DNA from: Pseudomonadales bacterium | Lineage (GTDB): Bacteria > Pseudomonadota > Gammaproteobacteria > Pseudomonadales > Azotimanducaceae | DNA: 64,000 nucleotides | NCBI GenBank assembly: GCA_024234635.1 | Contig: JACKNX010000002.1 | Span: 434,001 to 498,000 of the forward strand | Direction: 5' to 3' | In this document: positions 9,001-17,024 of the stretch, piece after piece | Position numbering within the stretch: position 1 is the first letter of the stretch | Layout: each line of letters starts with the position of its first letter | Position numbers and translations under genes: made by a program | Notes under the pieces: generated by a model | What the model saw: the letters and a program-made list of their open reading frames with translations, nothing else | Told to the model about the DNA's origin: nothing | Databases searched by the model: none

Positions 9001-9182
9001 AGCAGCTGGCCACCTGGCAATTGCCAGCCCTGTCGCGCATGGAACTTCGTTCCATGAGAGGCTGCTCAAAAAGCAGCCTGGTATGCCGGCCAGGGATGGC
9101 TGGCCCGAAAATGCGGCGAAAAAAACTGTATTTGGCGCGAGGCGGCGACAGCTGAACATTTCCCGGGAGGACTTTTTTCAGC
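9001..9182 (+). repeat. Dispersed intergenic palindromic repeat, copy R1 (blocks B-H-A)
   Basis: Copy of a repeat family found three times in the window. Block B (9001-9056) ends in the palindrome CATGGAAC-TTC-GTTCCATG. Block H (9058-9079) is a hairpin with AGGCTGCT / AGCAGCCT arms. Block A (9080-9182) carries nested short inverted repeats (GGCCAG...CTGGCC) and ends in GGGAGGACTTTTTTCAGC. The reverse complement of copy R2 aligns along the whole length with scattered changes. It lies in the gap between two minus-strand genes. Confidence 0.85.
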
Positions 9183-9234
9183 ATCGAGTCGGGGGCAGCC
9201 GCAGAAGGGACGGCGTCTTCGCTGCCTCCTCCCT

Positions 9235-9262
9235 GTCCCGGGGCCGTTGCCGGGCCCGGGAC
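9235..9262 (-). terminator. Hairpin downstream of the BVMO gene
   Basis: GTCCCGGG (9235-9242) and CCCGGGAC (9255-9262) form an 8-bp perfect GC stem, 15 bases beyond the stop of the minus-strand monooxygenase gene. No T-run follows, so it may act with Rho or protect the transcript end. Confidence 0.45.
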
Positions 9263-9276
9263 GCGGGGAAGCAGAC

Positions 9277-10824
9277 TCAGGCGATATTCACCTTGCGGGT
9301 TTTGGCGGCGCCAGTACGCCGTTTGCCGTCATACAGGAATTCCGCACCGTCCAGGTCCGTTGCGGGAATCTGCTCCTTTTCGGCCCAGTAGTCCTGATTG
9401 TGACGCCACTCGGGCTTGTCACCCCGCTGCGGCAGCTTGTGGATATCCCGCATGATGTAATTCGGGTTGAAATTCTCCTGCTCGATCCAGGGCAGGATCT
9501 GCATGTCCCGGTCCTCATCCCTGAACGTCACCTCGACCCGTTTGGCACCGATGTCGTCCATGTGATTGAGCAGGTTGCACACGAAGTCGCCGAGCATGTC
9601 CACACGCAGCGTCCAGCTGGCACGGAAATAACCGAACACCCACACGAGATTGGGAACGCCGGTGAACATCATGCCGCGGTAGTTGACCGTGTCGTGCCAG
9701 TCCACGGGCTTGTCATCCACCGTAAAGGGAATGTTCCCCATCACGGACAGGTGGAAACCGGTGCAGGCGACGATGATGTCCGCCTCGATCTCTTCACCCG
9801 AGGCCGTTCTAACACCTTTCTCGGTGAACGTCTCCAGCGTATCCGTGACCACGGACAGCTTGCCCTCGACCGCCGCCTTGAAGACATCCGCTTCGGGGCA
9901 GAAGGCCAGACGCTGCTGCCAGGGCCGGTATTTCGGAATGAAATGCGGCTCGAACTGGAAATCCTCGCCCACGTAGGAACGCACGAGCGCTTTCAGTTCC
10001 TCGAACACCGCGTCCGGCTCTTCGAGGCAGCGCTTCGTCATCACATCCTGGTCGTACAGGATCTGCGCCCGAACGACGCGGTGGATGGTCGGCTCATCGA
10101 TACCGATCTGACGCAGTCGGTCCGCCAGCTCGTTGCGATTTTCGCTGCAGAAGAAATACGTCGGTGAACGCTGCAACATGGTGACGTGGGCGGCTGATTT
10201 GGCGAACTCGGGAATCACGGTCGCCGCCGTGGCGCCCGAGCCGATGACCAGCACCTTCTTGCCCGTGTAGTCGATCTTCGGATCCCAGAGCTGGGCGTGA
10301 ATGAACAGGCCCTTGAACTTGTCCCGGTTCGGCCAGTCGGGGATGTAGGGATTCTCGTGGTCGTAGTACCCCTGGCACATCCACAGGAAGCTGCAGGTGT
10401 ATTTCACGACGACGCCATCGTCCTCCCGCCGCGCTTCCACCGTCCACAGGTTGTCCTTGCTGGACCAGCTGCAGCCGATGATGCGATGGCCGTACCTGAT
10501 GTGTTTGTCGATACCGTTTTCCTCGATGACCTCACCCATGTAATCGAGGATGGCCCCGGCGCTGGCAATCGGTACGCCAACCCACGGCTTGAACCGGTAG
10601 CCGAAGGTATACAGGTCGGAATCGGAGCGAATGCCCGGGTATTTGTGGGTTTCCCAGGTACCACCGAACGTCTTCTGCATCTCCAGGATCACGTAGCTCT
10701 TGTCCGGGCACTGCTCCTGCAGGTGGTAGGCCGAGCCCACCCCGGAAACGCCCGCGCCAACGATCAGCACGTCCACATGCGTCGGTTTGTCCTGTTTCGT
10801 TTTCAGCTCTGTTGCGCCCACCAT
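9277..10824 (-). CDS. Flavin-containing monooxygenase, Baeyer-Villiger type
   Basis: FAD- and NADPH-dependent class B flavoprotein monooxygenase. The FAD-binding GAGVSG follows a short N-terminus (HVDVLIVGAGVSGVG). The Baeyer-Villiger/FMO fingerprint appears as FKGLFIHAQLWDP, and a second Rossmann motif VLIGSGATAATV binds NADPH. The frame stays open to 10998, but an AGGAGGG ribosome site directly precedes the ATG/GTG pair at 10824/10821 and the length from there (515 residues) fits the family, so the upstream extension is rejected. It would insert oxygen next to a ketone, or oxidise a heteroatom. It is transcribed alone; repeat R1 lies beyond its 3' end. Confidence 0.9.
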   Translation of the reverse strand: MVGATELKTKQDKPTHVDVLIVGAGVSGVGSAYHLQEQCPDKSYVILEMQKTFGGTWETHKYPGIRSDSDLYTFGYRFKPWVGVPIASAGAILDYMGEVIEENGIDKHIRYGHRIIGCSWSSKDNLWTVEARREDDGVVVKYTCSFLWMCQGYYDHENPYIPDWPNRDKFKGLFIHAQLWDPKIDYTGKKVLVIGSGATAATVIPEFAKSAAHVTMLQRSPTYFFCSENRNELADRLRQIGIDEPTIHRVVRAQILYDQDVMTKRCLEEPDAVFEELKALVRSYVGEDFQFEPHFIPKYRPWQQRLAFCPEADVFKAAVEGKLSVVTDTLETFTEKGVRTASGEEIEADIIVACTGFHLSVMGNIPFTVDDKPVDWHDTVNYRGMMFTGVPNLVWVFGYFRASWTLRVDMLGDFVCNLLNHMDDIGAKRVEVTFRDEDRDMQILPWIEQENFNPNYIMRDIHKLPQRGDKPEWRHNQDYWAEKEQIPATDLDGAEFLYDGKRRTGAAKTRKVNIA

Positions 10825-11198
10825 TACCCTCCTGACGATTGCCTTGCCCGCCCCCTCGGCAGGACCGGGACTCTCCCCGACCGACAAGGGCGTTGATTCC
10901 GCTGACCGATGGACGCACGGCATATGCCCTTCGACCATCGCTTTGTACGGCGAACCTTTTACCACAGGCCCGGGTTGGCGCGACTCCGTGATTGCCACTA
11001 TCTGCCGCCGCGGACGACGAGGTGGCGACGCGCGACGTCAATGGGTTGCAGGTCATCGCCCGAACCAGGTACCGGGTTACTGAAAAGACTCCCGTCGCCA
11101 TCCCTCCAATGCCTTCCGGCATGGCACCCGCAGCGGCAGGGTTGCCAGCAACGGGCAACAACGCAGAGGTATGGTGCTGGGCGGCGGAGCGACTCTGT
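10825..11198. other. 374-bp gap between the BVMO and the vWA lipoprotein
   Basis: It holds the upstream region of the monooxygenase gene and the 3' flank of the lipoprotein gene. Small inverted repeats are visible (for example ATGCC-TTCC-GGCAT near 11109). No frame in it resembles a real protein. Confidence 0.4.
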
Positions 11199-12527
11199 CT
11201 AGAGAGGAATGGCCACATCGCAGATCACTACCGCTGGCCGCACGGGAATGTCGGCTGGGATAGCGACTTCCAGGGCAAACGATGCGTTGCCGCCGGGAAC
11301 GAAGGTCTGGTCCGCCGCCCCCACCAGTCGAAGCTCGAGCTGGTAGTAGGGCAGCGTGCCCGCCATCAGTGCATCCATCGCGCCAAGGACCATGGGTAGC
11401 TGCCGGCGGTCGCTCACCTGAACGCTGGCGCCACCGGTGCGCATTGCCAGTCGCGACAGGCCATTGTTGAATGCCTCCACCGCATCGATCCGCACCCCCG
11501 CATCGACAGCAGTCCGGGCAACCGAACGGATTTCGTCGAGAAACAGTTCCGCACGGTTCGCCAGCAACACGGCATGCCGCAGCGTCCCGGGCAGACCAAA
11601 GCCTTCCTCTGCCGCCACGGCACTCAGCAATGGTGTCAGCACCTGCGCCACCGGCGGCGTGGCACCAGCCGGTTGCGCGAGATCGTCAGCAGCGGCTGCC
11701 AATATCTCACCCGCGTTGGTGAATTCGCCACGCGTGGTCAATACCACCCCACTGCCATCGTGCTGATAGTCAAAGAGCGCCGCCTTGTCGTTGCCGCCCA
11801 GGTCCGCGAAGTACCGACGCAGCGCGGCAATCTGTTCCTGTTCGTTGTATTGGTCATAGCGTTCAACAGCGATGCCGGCAATATAGGGATGGCGCACGCC
11901 GCCTTCCTGAAAGGCACGCAACTGCGGAATGCCCTCTACCGAAAAGGCACCGCCATCGCCCGCAAAATTGTCCTCGGCATCGCTGGCGCAGTACGAAGGA
12001 GCCCAGCACTCATAGCCGCGCCAGGAAAAATCCGCCCCCGTCAGGTTGCGAATGGGCGCCGAGTTGCCACCGATGACCGCGATATCGAGCAGGACGGTCA
12101 TCGCGCGCCCATCGTCTTCGCGTTCCAGCATGCGGGTGCCCAGTATCAGCGGCCGGCCCACAGCCCACGCCCCTTCCGCCGCCAGCGTAAAACCCATGCC
12201 CCTGCCGACCTCGGCCGGATCCACCACCTGGTCCGTCAAGGGTTCAAAGTCGTCCGCCGTGATATCAACGACAATCTGCTCCGCGGTAAGCCGGGTGAAC
12301 GTCACCTCGCCCGCACCATCGGTCAGGGCCTGCAGTTGTGTCGTGCCTGACCTTATCTGCACCCGCGCGTTGCTGATCGGGCGCTCGTTGACATCCTTTA
12401 CCTCAAAGGTGATGTCGTAGCGTCGACCAGCCCCGGCATCGAAGGGGTTGCCCGAGCTGCCGCCACTGCAGGCAAAGAGCAACACAACCAACGACAGCAC
12501 AATCGATCTCAGACCGTTCCCACGCAC
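11199..12527 (-). CDS. Lipoprotein with Ig-like/carboxypeptidase-regulatory domain and vWA-like domain
   Basis: A 442-residue predicted outer-membrane or periplasmic lipoprotein. A hydrophobic leader ends in LLFAC, giving lipidated Cys20. Residues about 35-110 (YDITFEVKDVNERPISNARVQIR...) look like a carboxypeptidase-regulatory-like beta sandwich. The rest resembles the VWFA-related domain: LDIAVIGGNS stands where the metal-binding DxSxS would be, so MIDAS is incomplete, and LSRLAMRTGGASVQVSDRRQL is the typical late helix/strand. GTG start with GGGGAG upstream. It is divergent from the winged-helix/TPR regulator, which may control it. Function unknown. Confidence 0.7.
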   Translation of the reverse strand: MRGNGLRSIVLSLVVLLFACSGGSSGNPFDAGAGRRYDITFEVKDVNERPISNARVQIRSGTTQLQALTDGAGEVTFTRLTAEQIVVDITADDFEPLTDQVVDPAEVGRGMGFTLAAEGAWAVGRPLILGTRMLEREDDGRAMTVLLDIAVIGGNSAPIRNLTGADFSWRGYECWAPSYCASDAEDNFAGDGGAFSVEGIPQLRAFQEGGVRHPYIAGIAVERYDQYNEQEQIAALRRYFADLGGNDKAALFDYQHDGSGVVLTTRGEFTNAGEILAAAADDLAQPAGATPPVAQVLTPLLSAVAAEEGFGLPGTLRHAVLLANRAELFLDEIRSVARTAVDAGVRIDAVEAFNNGLSRLAMRTGGASVQVSDRRQLPMVLGAMDALMAGTLPYYQLELRLVGAADQTFVPGGNASFALEVAIPADIPVRPAVVICDVAIPL

Positions 12528-12597
12528 GCCTGGCTCCCCGGTTTCTGAACAAGGTCCGCGAAGCGTGGCGTGTGTCCTGCGATGCGCCCATGGAGAT

Positions 12598-12631
12598 CAC
12601 CTGCAGATGCCATGGAGACTGTCTGCAGGTG
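12598..12631. promoter_or_regulatory. 10-bp perfect inverted repeat in divergent promoter region
   Basis: CACCTGCAGA (12598-12607) and TCTGCAGGTG (12622-12631) are separated by 14 bases, between the divergent lipoprotein and the winged-helix regulator. Size and location suit an operator for a dimeric DNA-binding protein, possibly the regulator itself. Confidence 0.45.
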
Positions 12632-12822
12632 GGTGGGGACACCACGCGCAGGCGGGACTGGCGTACGCAGCAATGTGTCGTAGATGATTGAAATACTGGC
12701 GAAAATCACCGATGGCTAGCCATGCCTGGTACACCCTCGGCGAGTCACTGCCTGGCGCCTTGCAACCCGCGCGAAAATCAGACCGATGCCGTACCATTCG
12801 CTGCCGCCAGACCATTGCACCC

Positions 12823-14739
12823 ATGCCCATCTATCGCTTCGGTGACTTCGAACTCGATCCGGACATCCGTCAGCTGCGGTGCTCCGGTCAGGTCGTGCCC
12901 CTGGAGCGTCGACCGTTCGATCTTCTGGCACTGCTGCTCAGCGATCCGACCCGCACGTTCACCCGCCAGGAAATTGTTGCCAGCCTCTGGCCGGACAACG
13001 TCATCATCGACTTCGAGGCGGGGCTCAACACGCTGGTGCGCAAGGTGCGGCAGGCACTCGGGGATACGGTGGACGAGCCCCGGTACGTGGCCACCGTGCC
13101 GGCGCGGGGCTACCGATTCATTGCTCCTGTGGACAGCCTGACGCCGGCGGATACCCCGCCCCGCGCCGATCCGCCGACGCCGGTACCGCCCGTCCCGCCA
13201 GAATCCGCACCGGCATCCAGGCCACGGACGCGGCTGGCGATGGTAACGATGCTGCTGCTCCTGATCGCAGGGGGGGCGGTCTGGGGACTCTGGCCACGTG
13301 AAGCCGCGACGGTGCACATCGCCGTGCTGCCGTTTCGCAATCTCACCGGTGATACCGAACTCGACTTCCTGGCCGCCGGACTGGCGGAAGAGACGAGCCT
13401 GTCGCTCGCCCGCATCGACCTCGCCAGCCTCCGTCTGCTCGGCGGTGTGTCCGGGCGCGCCATGACGGCGCCGAACGTCTCCACCCAGGAGGCCGGCAGA
13501 CGCCTGGGGGCGGACTACGTCGTCGACAGCTCGCTCAGAGCCGACGCTACCCGGTTGCGCGTGCTGTCGCGACTGGTGCGCGTTGCCGACGGTGAAGCGC
13601 TGTGGTCGGCAGCCTTCGATCGCGCACGAACCGACCTGCTCGGCCTGCAGCGGGAGCTCAGCATCGCGATCGCGGAACAGGTACGCCAGCGTCTGGTTCC
13701 CGGTGCGGATGCACCGACGGCATCAGCACTGACGGCCAACCCCACCGCCTACGCGTTGTACCTGCAAGGCCGCTATGCGTGGAGCAAGCTGTCACCGCTG
13801 AACGTACGTCAGGCGCAGGAACGTTTCGAAGCGGCCATCGAAGCCGACCCCGGATTTGCGCTCGCGTGGGCCGGCCTGTCGCAGGTCGCCAGCACGTCGG
13901 TGATGATCGCCGATGCGGCGCCGGACATCGCGGTTGCCCAGGCGCGCGAGGCGCTGCGTCGGGCGGTGGACCTCAGCCCCGACCTCGCGGAGGTGCACTA
14001 CGCCACCGGGTATCTGCATCTGTTCATCGACTGGGACATGCCGGCCGCAGTCGCCGCCGCGCGCCGGGCCATCGCACGGGATCCGAACAGCGCCACGGCA
14101 CACATGCTGCTCGGCATGGCGCTGGCGATGACGGGCGATGCCGTCGAAGCCCGCATGGCCCTGCGACGCGCCCGGGAGCTCGATCCCTTTTTTGCGCTTA
14201 CCTGGGCAAATTCGGCAAATCTGGCGCTTATGGCGGGCGATCCCGCGGAAGCACTGGAGTACGCGCGCCAGGCCGTGACCATCGATCCGGATAACTGGGT
14301 CGCCTTCTTCCACCTCGGTAATTCGCTGAGGGCGCTCGGCAAACCAGCGGAAGCCATTGACGCGTATGTCAGCGCGGCACGCCTTTCCGGCGACAATTCG
14401 AAGGTCGTCTCGGCGCTCGGGGCGCTGCTGGCGTCGCTGGGCCGCACGAACGAGGCGCGGGAGATACTTGGCCAGATGACGGAACGGGCACGCACGGGCT
14501 ATTTGCCACCCATCGCCTTTGCGGTCATTCACGTGGCGCTGGGCGAGACCGGACCTGCGCTCGATGCCATCGAGCGCGCCATTGCCGTGCACGATGTGCA
14601 CCTGCTCGGTCTGCGCAACGATCCGCGCCTGCGCGCCCTGCAGGCCGAGCCGCGATTCCAGACCCTCGTGCAGCGTGCCGAGGCGGCGGGCGCAAACGCT
14701 TCCGCGACACCCGACAGATCCGGGAGCAGCGGGATCTGA
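12823..14739 (+). CDS. Winged-helix (OmpR/PhoB-type) transmembrane regulator with TPR repeats, CadC-like
   Basis: A 638-residue one-component regulator. Residues 1-103 form an OmpR/PhoB C-terminal-type winged helix (YRFGDFELDPDIRQL; PRYVATVPARGYRFI). A proline-rich linker (108-133) and a single membrane segment (about 137-157) follow. A FlgO/TolB-like domain (AVLPFRNLTGDTELDFLAAGLAEE) and several TPR repeats to the C-terminus would then lie in the periplasm. This is the CadC/ToxR arrangement in which a membrane-bound factor reads a periplasmic signal. An in-frame ATG 135 bases upstream adds a non-homologous leader, so 12823 is preferred; neither start has a strong ribosome site. It is divergent from the vWA-like lipoprotein. 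Confidence 0.85.
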   Translation: MPIYRFGDFELDPDIRQLRCSGQVVPLERRPFDLLALLLSDPTRTFTRQEIVASLWPDNVIIDFEAGLNTLVRKVRQALGDTVDEPRYVATVPARGYRFIAPVDSLTPADTPPRADPPTPVPPVPPESAPASRPRTRLAMVTMLLLLIAGGAVWGLWPREAATVHIAVLPFRNLTGDTELDFLAAGLAEETSLSLARIDLASLRLLGGVSGRAMTAPNVSTQEAGRRLGADYVVDSSLRADATRLRVLSRLVRVADGEALWSAAFDRARTDLLGLQRELSIAIAEQVRQRLVPGADAPTASALTANPTAYALYLQGRYAWSKLSPLNVRQAQERFEAAIEADPGFALAWAGLSQVASTSVMIADAAPDIAVAQAREALRRAVDLSPDLAEVHYATGYLHLFIDWDMPAAVAAARRAIARDPNSATAHMLLGMALAMTGDAVEARMALRRARELDPFFALTWANSANLALMAGDPAEALEYARQAVTIDPDNWVAFFHLGNSLRALGKPAEAIDAYVSAARLSGDNSKVVSALGALLASLGRTNEAREILGQMTERARTGYLPPIAFAVIHVALGETGPALDAIERAIAVHDVHLLGLRNDPRLRALQAEPRFQTLVQRAEAAGANASATPDRSGSSGI

Positions 14740-14755
14740 ACCCGCGACCGCGCGC

Positions 14756-15490
14756 TCAGACCAGGGTTCTGCCCCCATCGACAACCAACACCTGGCCGGT
14801 GGTGTACGTGCCAGTCATGAGATAGAGATACGCGCGTGCCACCTCGTCGGGCATGGCGGCTCTGGGCAGCGGCTGATGCCCGGTCATGCGGCGCAGGCGT
14901 TCGTCCCGTTCGGCCTCCGGTATGTCATCCCACACGCCGGTCAGCACCAGCCCCGGACACACCGCGTTCACCCGTAAGGGTGCCAGATCGACGGCCAGCG
15001 CACGCGTCAGATGCTCGACGGCGCCAGCCATGGCGGTACTCAGCGGCGCCGCCTTGCGGGGCCGATGGGCGACGACGCCATCGGTGAGCGTGATCGACCC
15101 GTCTTCCGCCAGATGCGGCGCCGCGTGCTTGATCGTCGCCAGCGCACCCCAGAAGCGCACGGCGAAAACGGCGCCGGCTGCTTCAAGGTCCAGCTCCGCC
15201 ACCGGCCGCGGCGCGCGAAAACTGCCCCAGTCGCCGGCCGTGTACACCAGGTGGTCGACAGGACCGGCTGCGGCGAAGAAAGCGGCAACGCTGGCTTCGT
15301 CGCGCACGTCGATGGCGCGCCCCGACGCCTTGCCGCCGAGCGCCGACACCGCCCTGGCAACCCGCCCGCTATCACTCGAGCCGATACACACGTGCGCACC
15401 CGCCGCGGCAGCCAGCCGGGCAACCGCAAGCCCGATACCGGCACTACCGCCGATGACCACCACGCGCCTGGATTCGAGACTTCCCGGCAT
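14756..15490 (-). CDS. SDR-fold protein lacking the YxxxK active site
   Basis: A 244-residue short-chain dehydrogenase fold with intact nucleotide-binding GGSAGIG near the N-terminus and a usual C-terminus (GQVLVVDGGRTLV). Aligned to classical SDRs through GAVEHLTRALAVDLAPLRVNAVCPG, the catalytic tyrosine and lysine positions carry serine and alanine (STAMA for YxxxK). A group of SDRs with this kind of substitution is known; their catalysis is unclear. An alternative GTG lies one codon upstream (15493); GAGGAGGG serves either. It starts 31 bp after the second ThuA-like gene ends, on the same strand, suggesting an operon ThuA-SDR. Confidence 0.85.
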   Translation of the reverse strand: MPGSLESRRVVVIGGSAGIGLAVARLAAAAGAHVCIGSSDSGRVARAVSALGGKASGRAIDVRDEASVAAFFAAAGPVDHLVYTAGDWGSFRAPRPVAELDLEAAGAVFAVRFWGALATIKHAAPHLAEDGSITLTDGVVAHRPRKAAPLSTAMAGAVEHLTRALAVDLAPLRVNAVCPGLVLTGVWDDIPEAERDERLRRMTGHQPLPRAAMPDEVARAYLYLMTGTYTTGQVLVVDGGRTLV

Positions 15491-15521
15491 CACCGCATCC
15501 CTCCTCTCGCCACCCTGCCTG

Positions 15522-16295
15522 CTACCGGTCGCTCACCCACTCGATGGCATTGCGTATCAGCCGCCGGAACGGCTCGCTGGCGTACGCCACCGGGTCATCG
15601 CCGCACTGCAGGTAGACGACGCGACTGTTACCCGCTTCGCGTGTCCAGCCGATGAGGTTGCTGCCTGGCGCGTGCGTCCAGCCGGCGTTGTCGAACATGC
15701 GTCGCTGGGCGACGGCCAACTCGGCCGAATAGAAGTTTTCCTGCACGAACGCGTAATCGCTGGTGAGCAGCGGCTGCACGTCGTCTTCGAACACCTCGTA
15801 CAAATACAGCTCGTCCGTGATGCTGAATTCCTCCGGCACCCCCGCCGTCACCGGATGTTCTGCGACCACGCGCACGTTGTGGGTCACGTGGTGACGGTAG
15901 CCCGAGTCCTGACATTGCCGGCCCCGCAGTTCACCCGGCATGTAGAGGAAGCGCCCGCCAACCAGCTCGGCAAATTCCGGCCACGCGGGCCAGCCGGCGA
16001 TGGCGTGATGCAGGAAGACGAAACCGTGGCCCGCATCCACCAGCGCCCGAAAATTTCGCCGGAAGCGTTCGGACGGCGCCAGGAAATCCGGCGGACCATC
16101 CGGCCTGAAGCGGATGCCCGGCATGTCGTAGAGCACGAAGGCGTCATACGGCGCCGCTTCCTCCACCGAGAACAGCGCCTGCGCCGCCGGCTGCTCCACC
16201 AGCGTGTAGTCCACGCCATCCATCTGGTCGAATATGTCGTAGAACGGTTGCCGTTCGTACGGATGGCCTTTCGTGACTAACAGGACGTTGCGCAT
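15522..16295 (-). CDS. ThuA-like domain protein (second copy)
   Basis: A 257-residue ThuA-like protein, quite different in sequence from the one at 1975-2721. Family traits are the N-terminal NVLLVTKGHPYERQPFYDIF, the central GHGFVFLHHAIAGWPAWPEF (the LHHA motif of the family) and the late SRVVYLQCGDDPVAY. Catalytic function is unknown; the fold is related to class I glutamine amidotransferases without their cysteine triad. AGGGAGAG precedes the ATG. It is divergent from the TetR gene with only 39 bp between start codons, so the TetR protein is a plausible regulator of this ThuA-SDR pair. Confidence 0.85.
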   Translation of the reverse strand: MRNVLLVTKGHPYERQPFYDIFDQMDGVDYTLVEQPAAQALFSVEEAAPYDAFVLYDMPGIRFRPDGPPDFLAPSERFRRNFRALVDAGHGFVFLHHAIAGWPAWPEFAELVGGRFLYMPGELRGRQCQDSGYRHHVTHNVRVVAEHPVTAGVPEEFSITDELYLYEVFEDDVQPLLTSDYAFVQENFYSAELAVAQRRMFDNAGWTHAPGSNLIGWTREAGNSRVVYLQCGDDPVAYASEPFRRLIRNAIEWVSDR

Positions 16296-16334
16296 CTACA
16301 CTCTCCCTTCTATTTGGCAACGGCAGCTTCCGGC

Positions 16335-17024
16335 ATGTCGAAGAACGGCAACACCGACAATGCAGGCAATACGCTGAGCTGGCAGCAGACGAAAAGCCAG
16401 CTCACGCGCAATTCCATCCTCGATGCCGCGGTAAGCGTGATTTACGACCTCGGATACGCCAATACCACCACCGAAGCGGTGGCGCGGCGCGCAGGCGTCA
16501 GCCGCGGCGCCATGCTGCATCACTTCCCGAATCGCCAGCAACTCATCGAAGCCACGGTACGCCATCTCAACGAACTGCGCCTGGCGATGTTCGCGCGGGA
16601 GGAAAGCGAAGTACAGGCCGGCGCCGAGTACACGCGGGTGGAGGAAGGCATCGATGCCTACTGGCGTCAGCTCAACACGCCAACGTTCATCGTCTTCCAG
16701 GAATTGAAGGTCGCCGCGCGCACCGACTCGCAGCTGGCCACCGTGCTGCTGCCGGCGCTGAAGGAATTCGAGCTGGCCTGGGGAGAAGCGTCACGTCAGA
16801 TCTTTCCCGACCTGGCCCTGTCGGAGTCGTTCACGCGCGCCAATTACATGACCCGCTACATCCTCGAGGGCATGGCGGGTACGCTGGCCATCGAAGGGCC
16901 GGAAGCGCCGGTGGAAATGATGATGCAATGGCTCAAGCGCGAGCTGCGCAGGGACTTCAGCGACGTGCTGGGTACGGTGCCTCGCGACAAGGCCGAACGA
17001 CGACAGAAGGAGTCGAAGCGATGA
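16335..17024 (+). CDS. TetR/AcrR family transcriptional regulator
   Basis: A 229-residue regulator with an N-terminal TetR helix-turn-helix (RNSILDAAVSVIYDLGYANTTT then VARRAGVSRGAMLHHFPNR) and a C-terminal ligand-binding helical domain. The ATG at 16335 is taken over a TTG 21 bases upstream. The stop overlaps the P450 start (ATGA at 17021-17024), so both are made from one message. The gene is divergent from the ThuA-SDR pair with 39 bp between starts, the usual position for a local repressor. The inducer is unknown; substrates of the P450 or of the flanking acyl-CoA ligase are candidates. Confidence 0.92.
   Translation: MSKNGNTDNAGNTLSWQQTKSQLTRNSILDAAVSVIYDLGYANTTTEAVARRAGVSRGAMLHHFPNRQQLIEATVRHLNELRLAMFAREESEVQAGAEYTRVEEGIDAYWRQLNTPTFIVFQELKVAARTDSQLATVLLPALKEFELAWGEASRQIFPDLALSESFTRANYMTRYILEGMAGTLAIEGPEAPVEMMMQWLKRELRRDFSDVLGTVPRDKAERRQKESKR

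Noticed and set aside
8752..9184. Open frames across repeat R1
   Set aside because: They translate the repeat; similar false frames appear over R2 (24514-24706). No protein family resemblance.
14715..14745. Possible tRNA T-arm on the minus strand (GCGGG-TTCAGAT-CCCGC)
   Set aside because: The loop departs from TTCRANY at position 58, it overlaps the end of the TPR regulator, and the SDR gene occupies the place where the rest of a tRNA would be.
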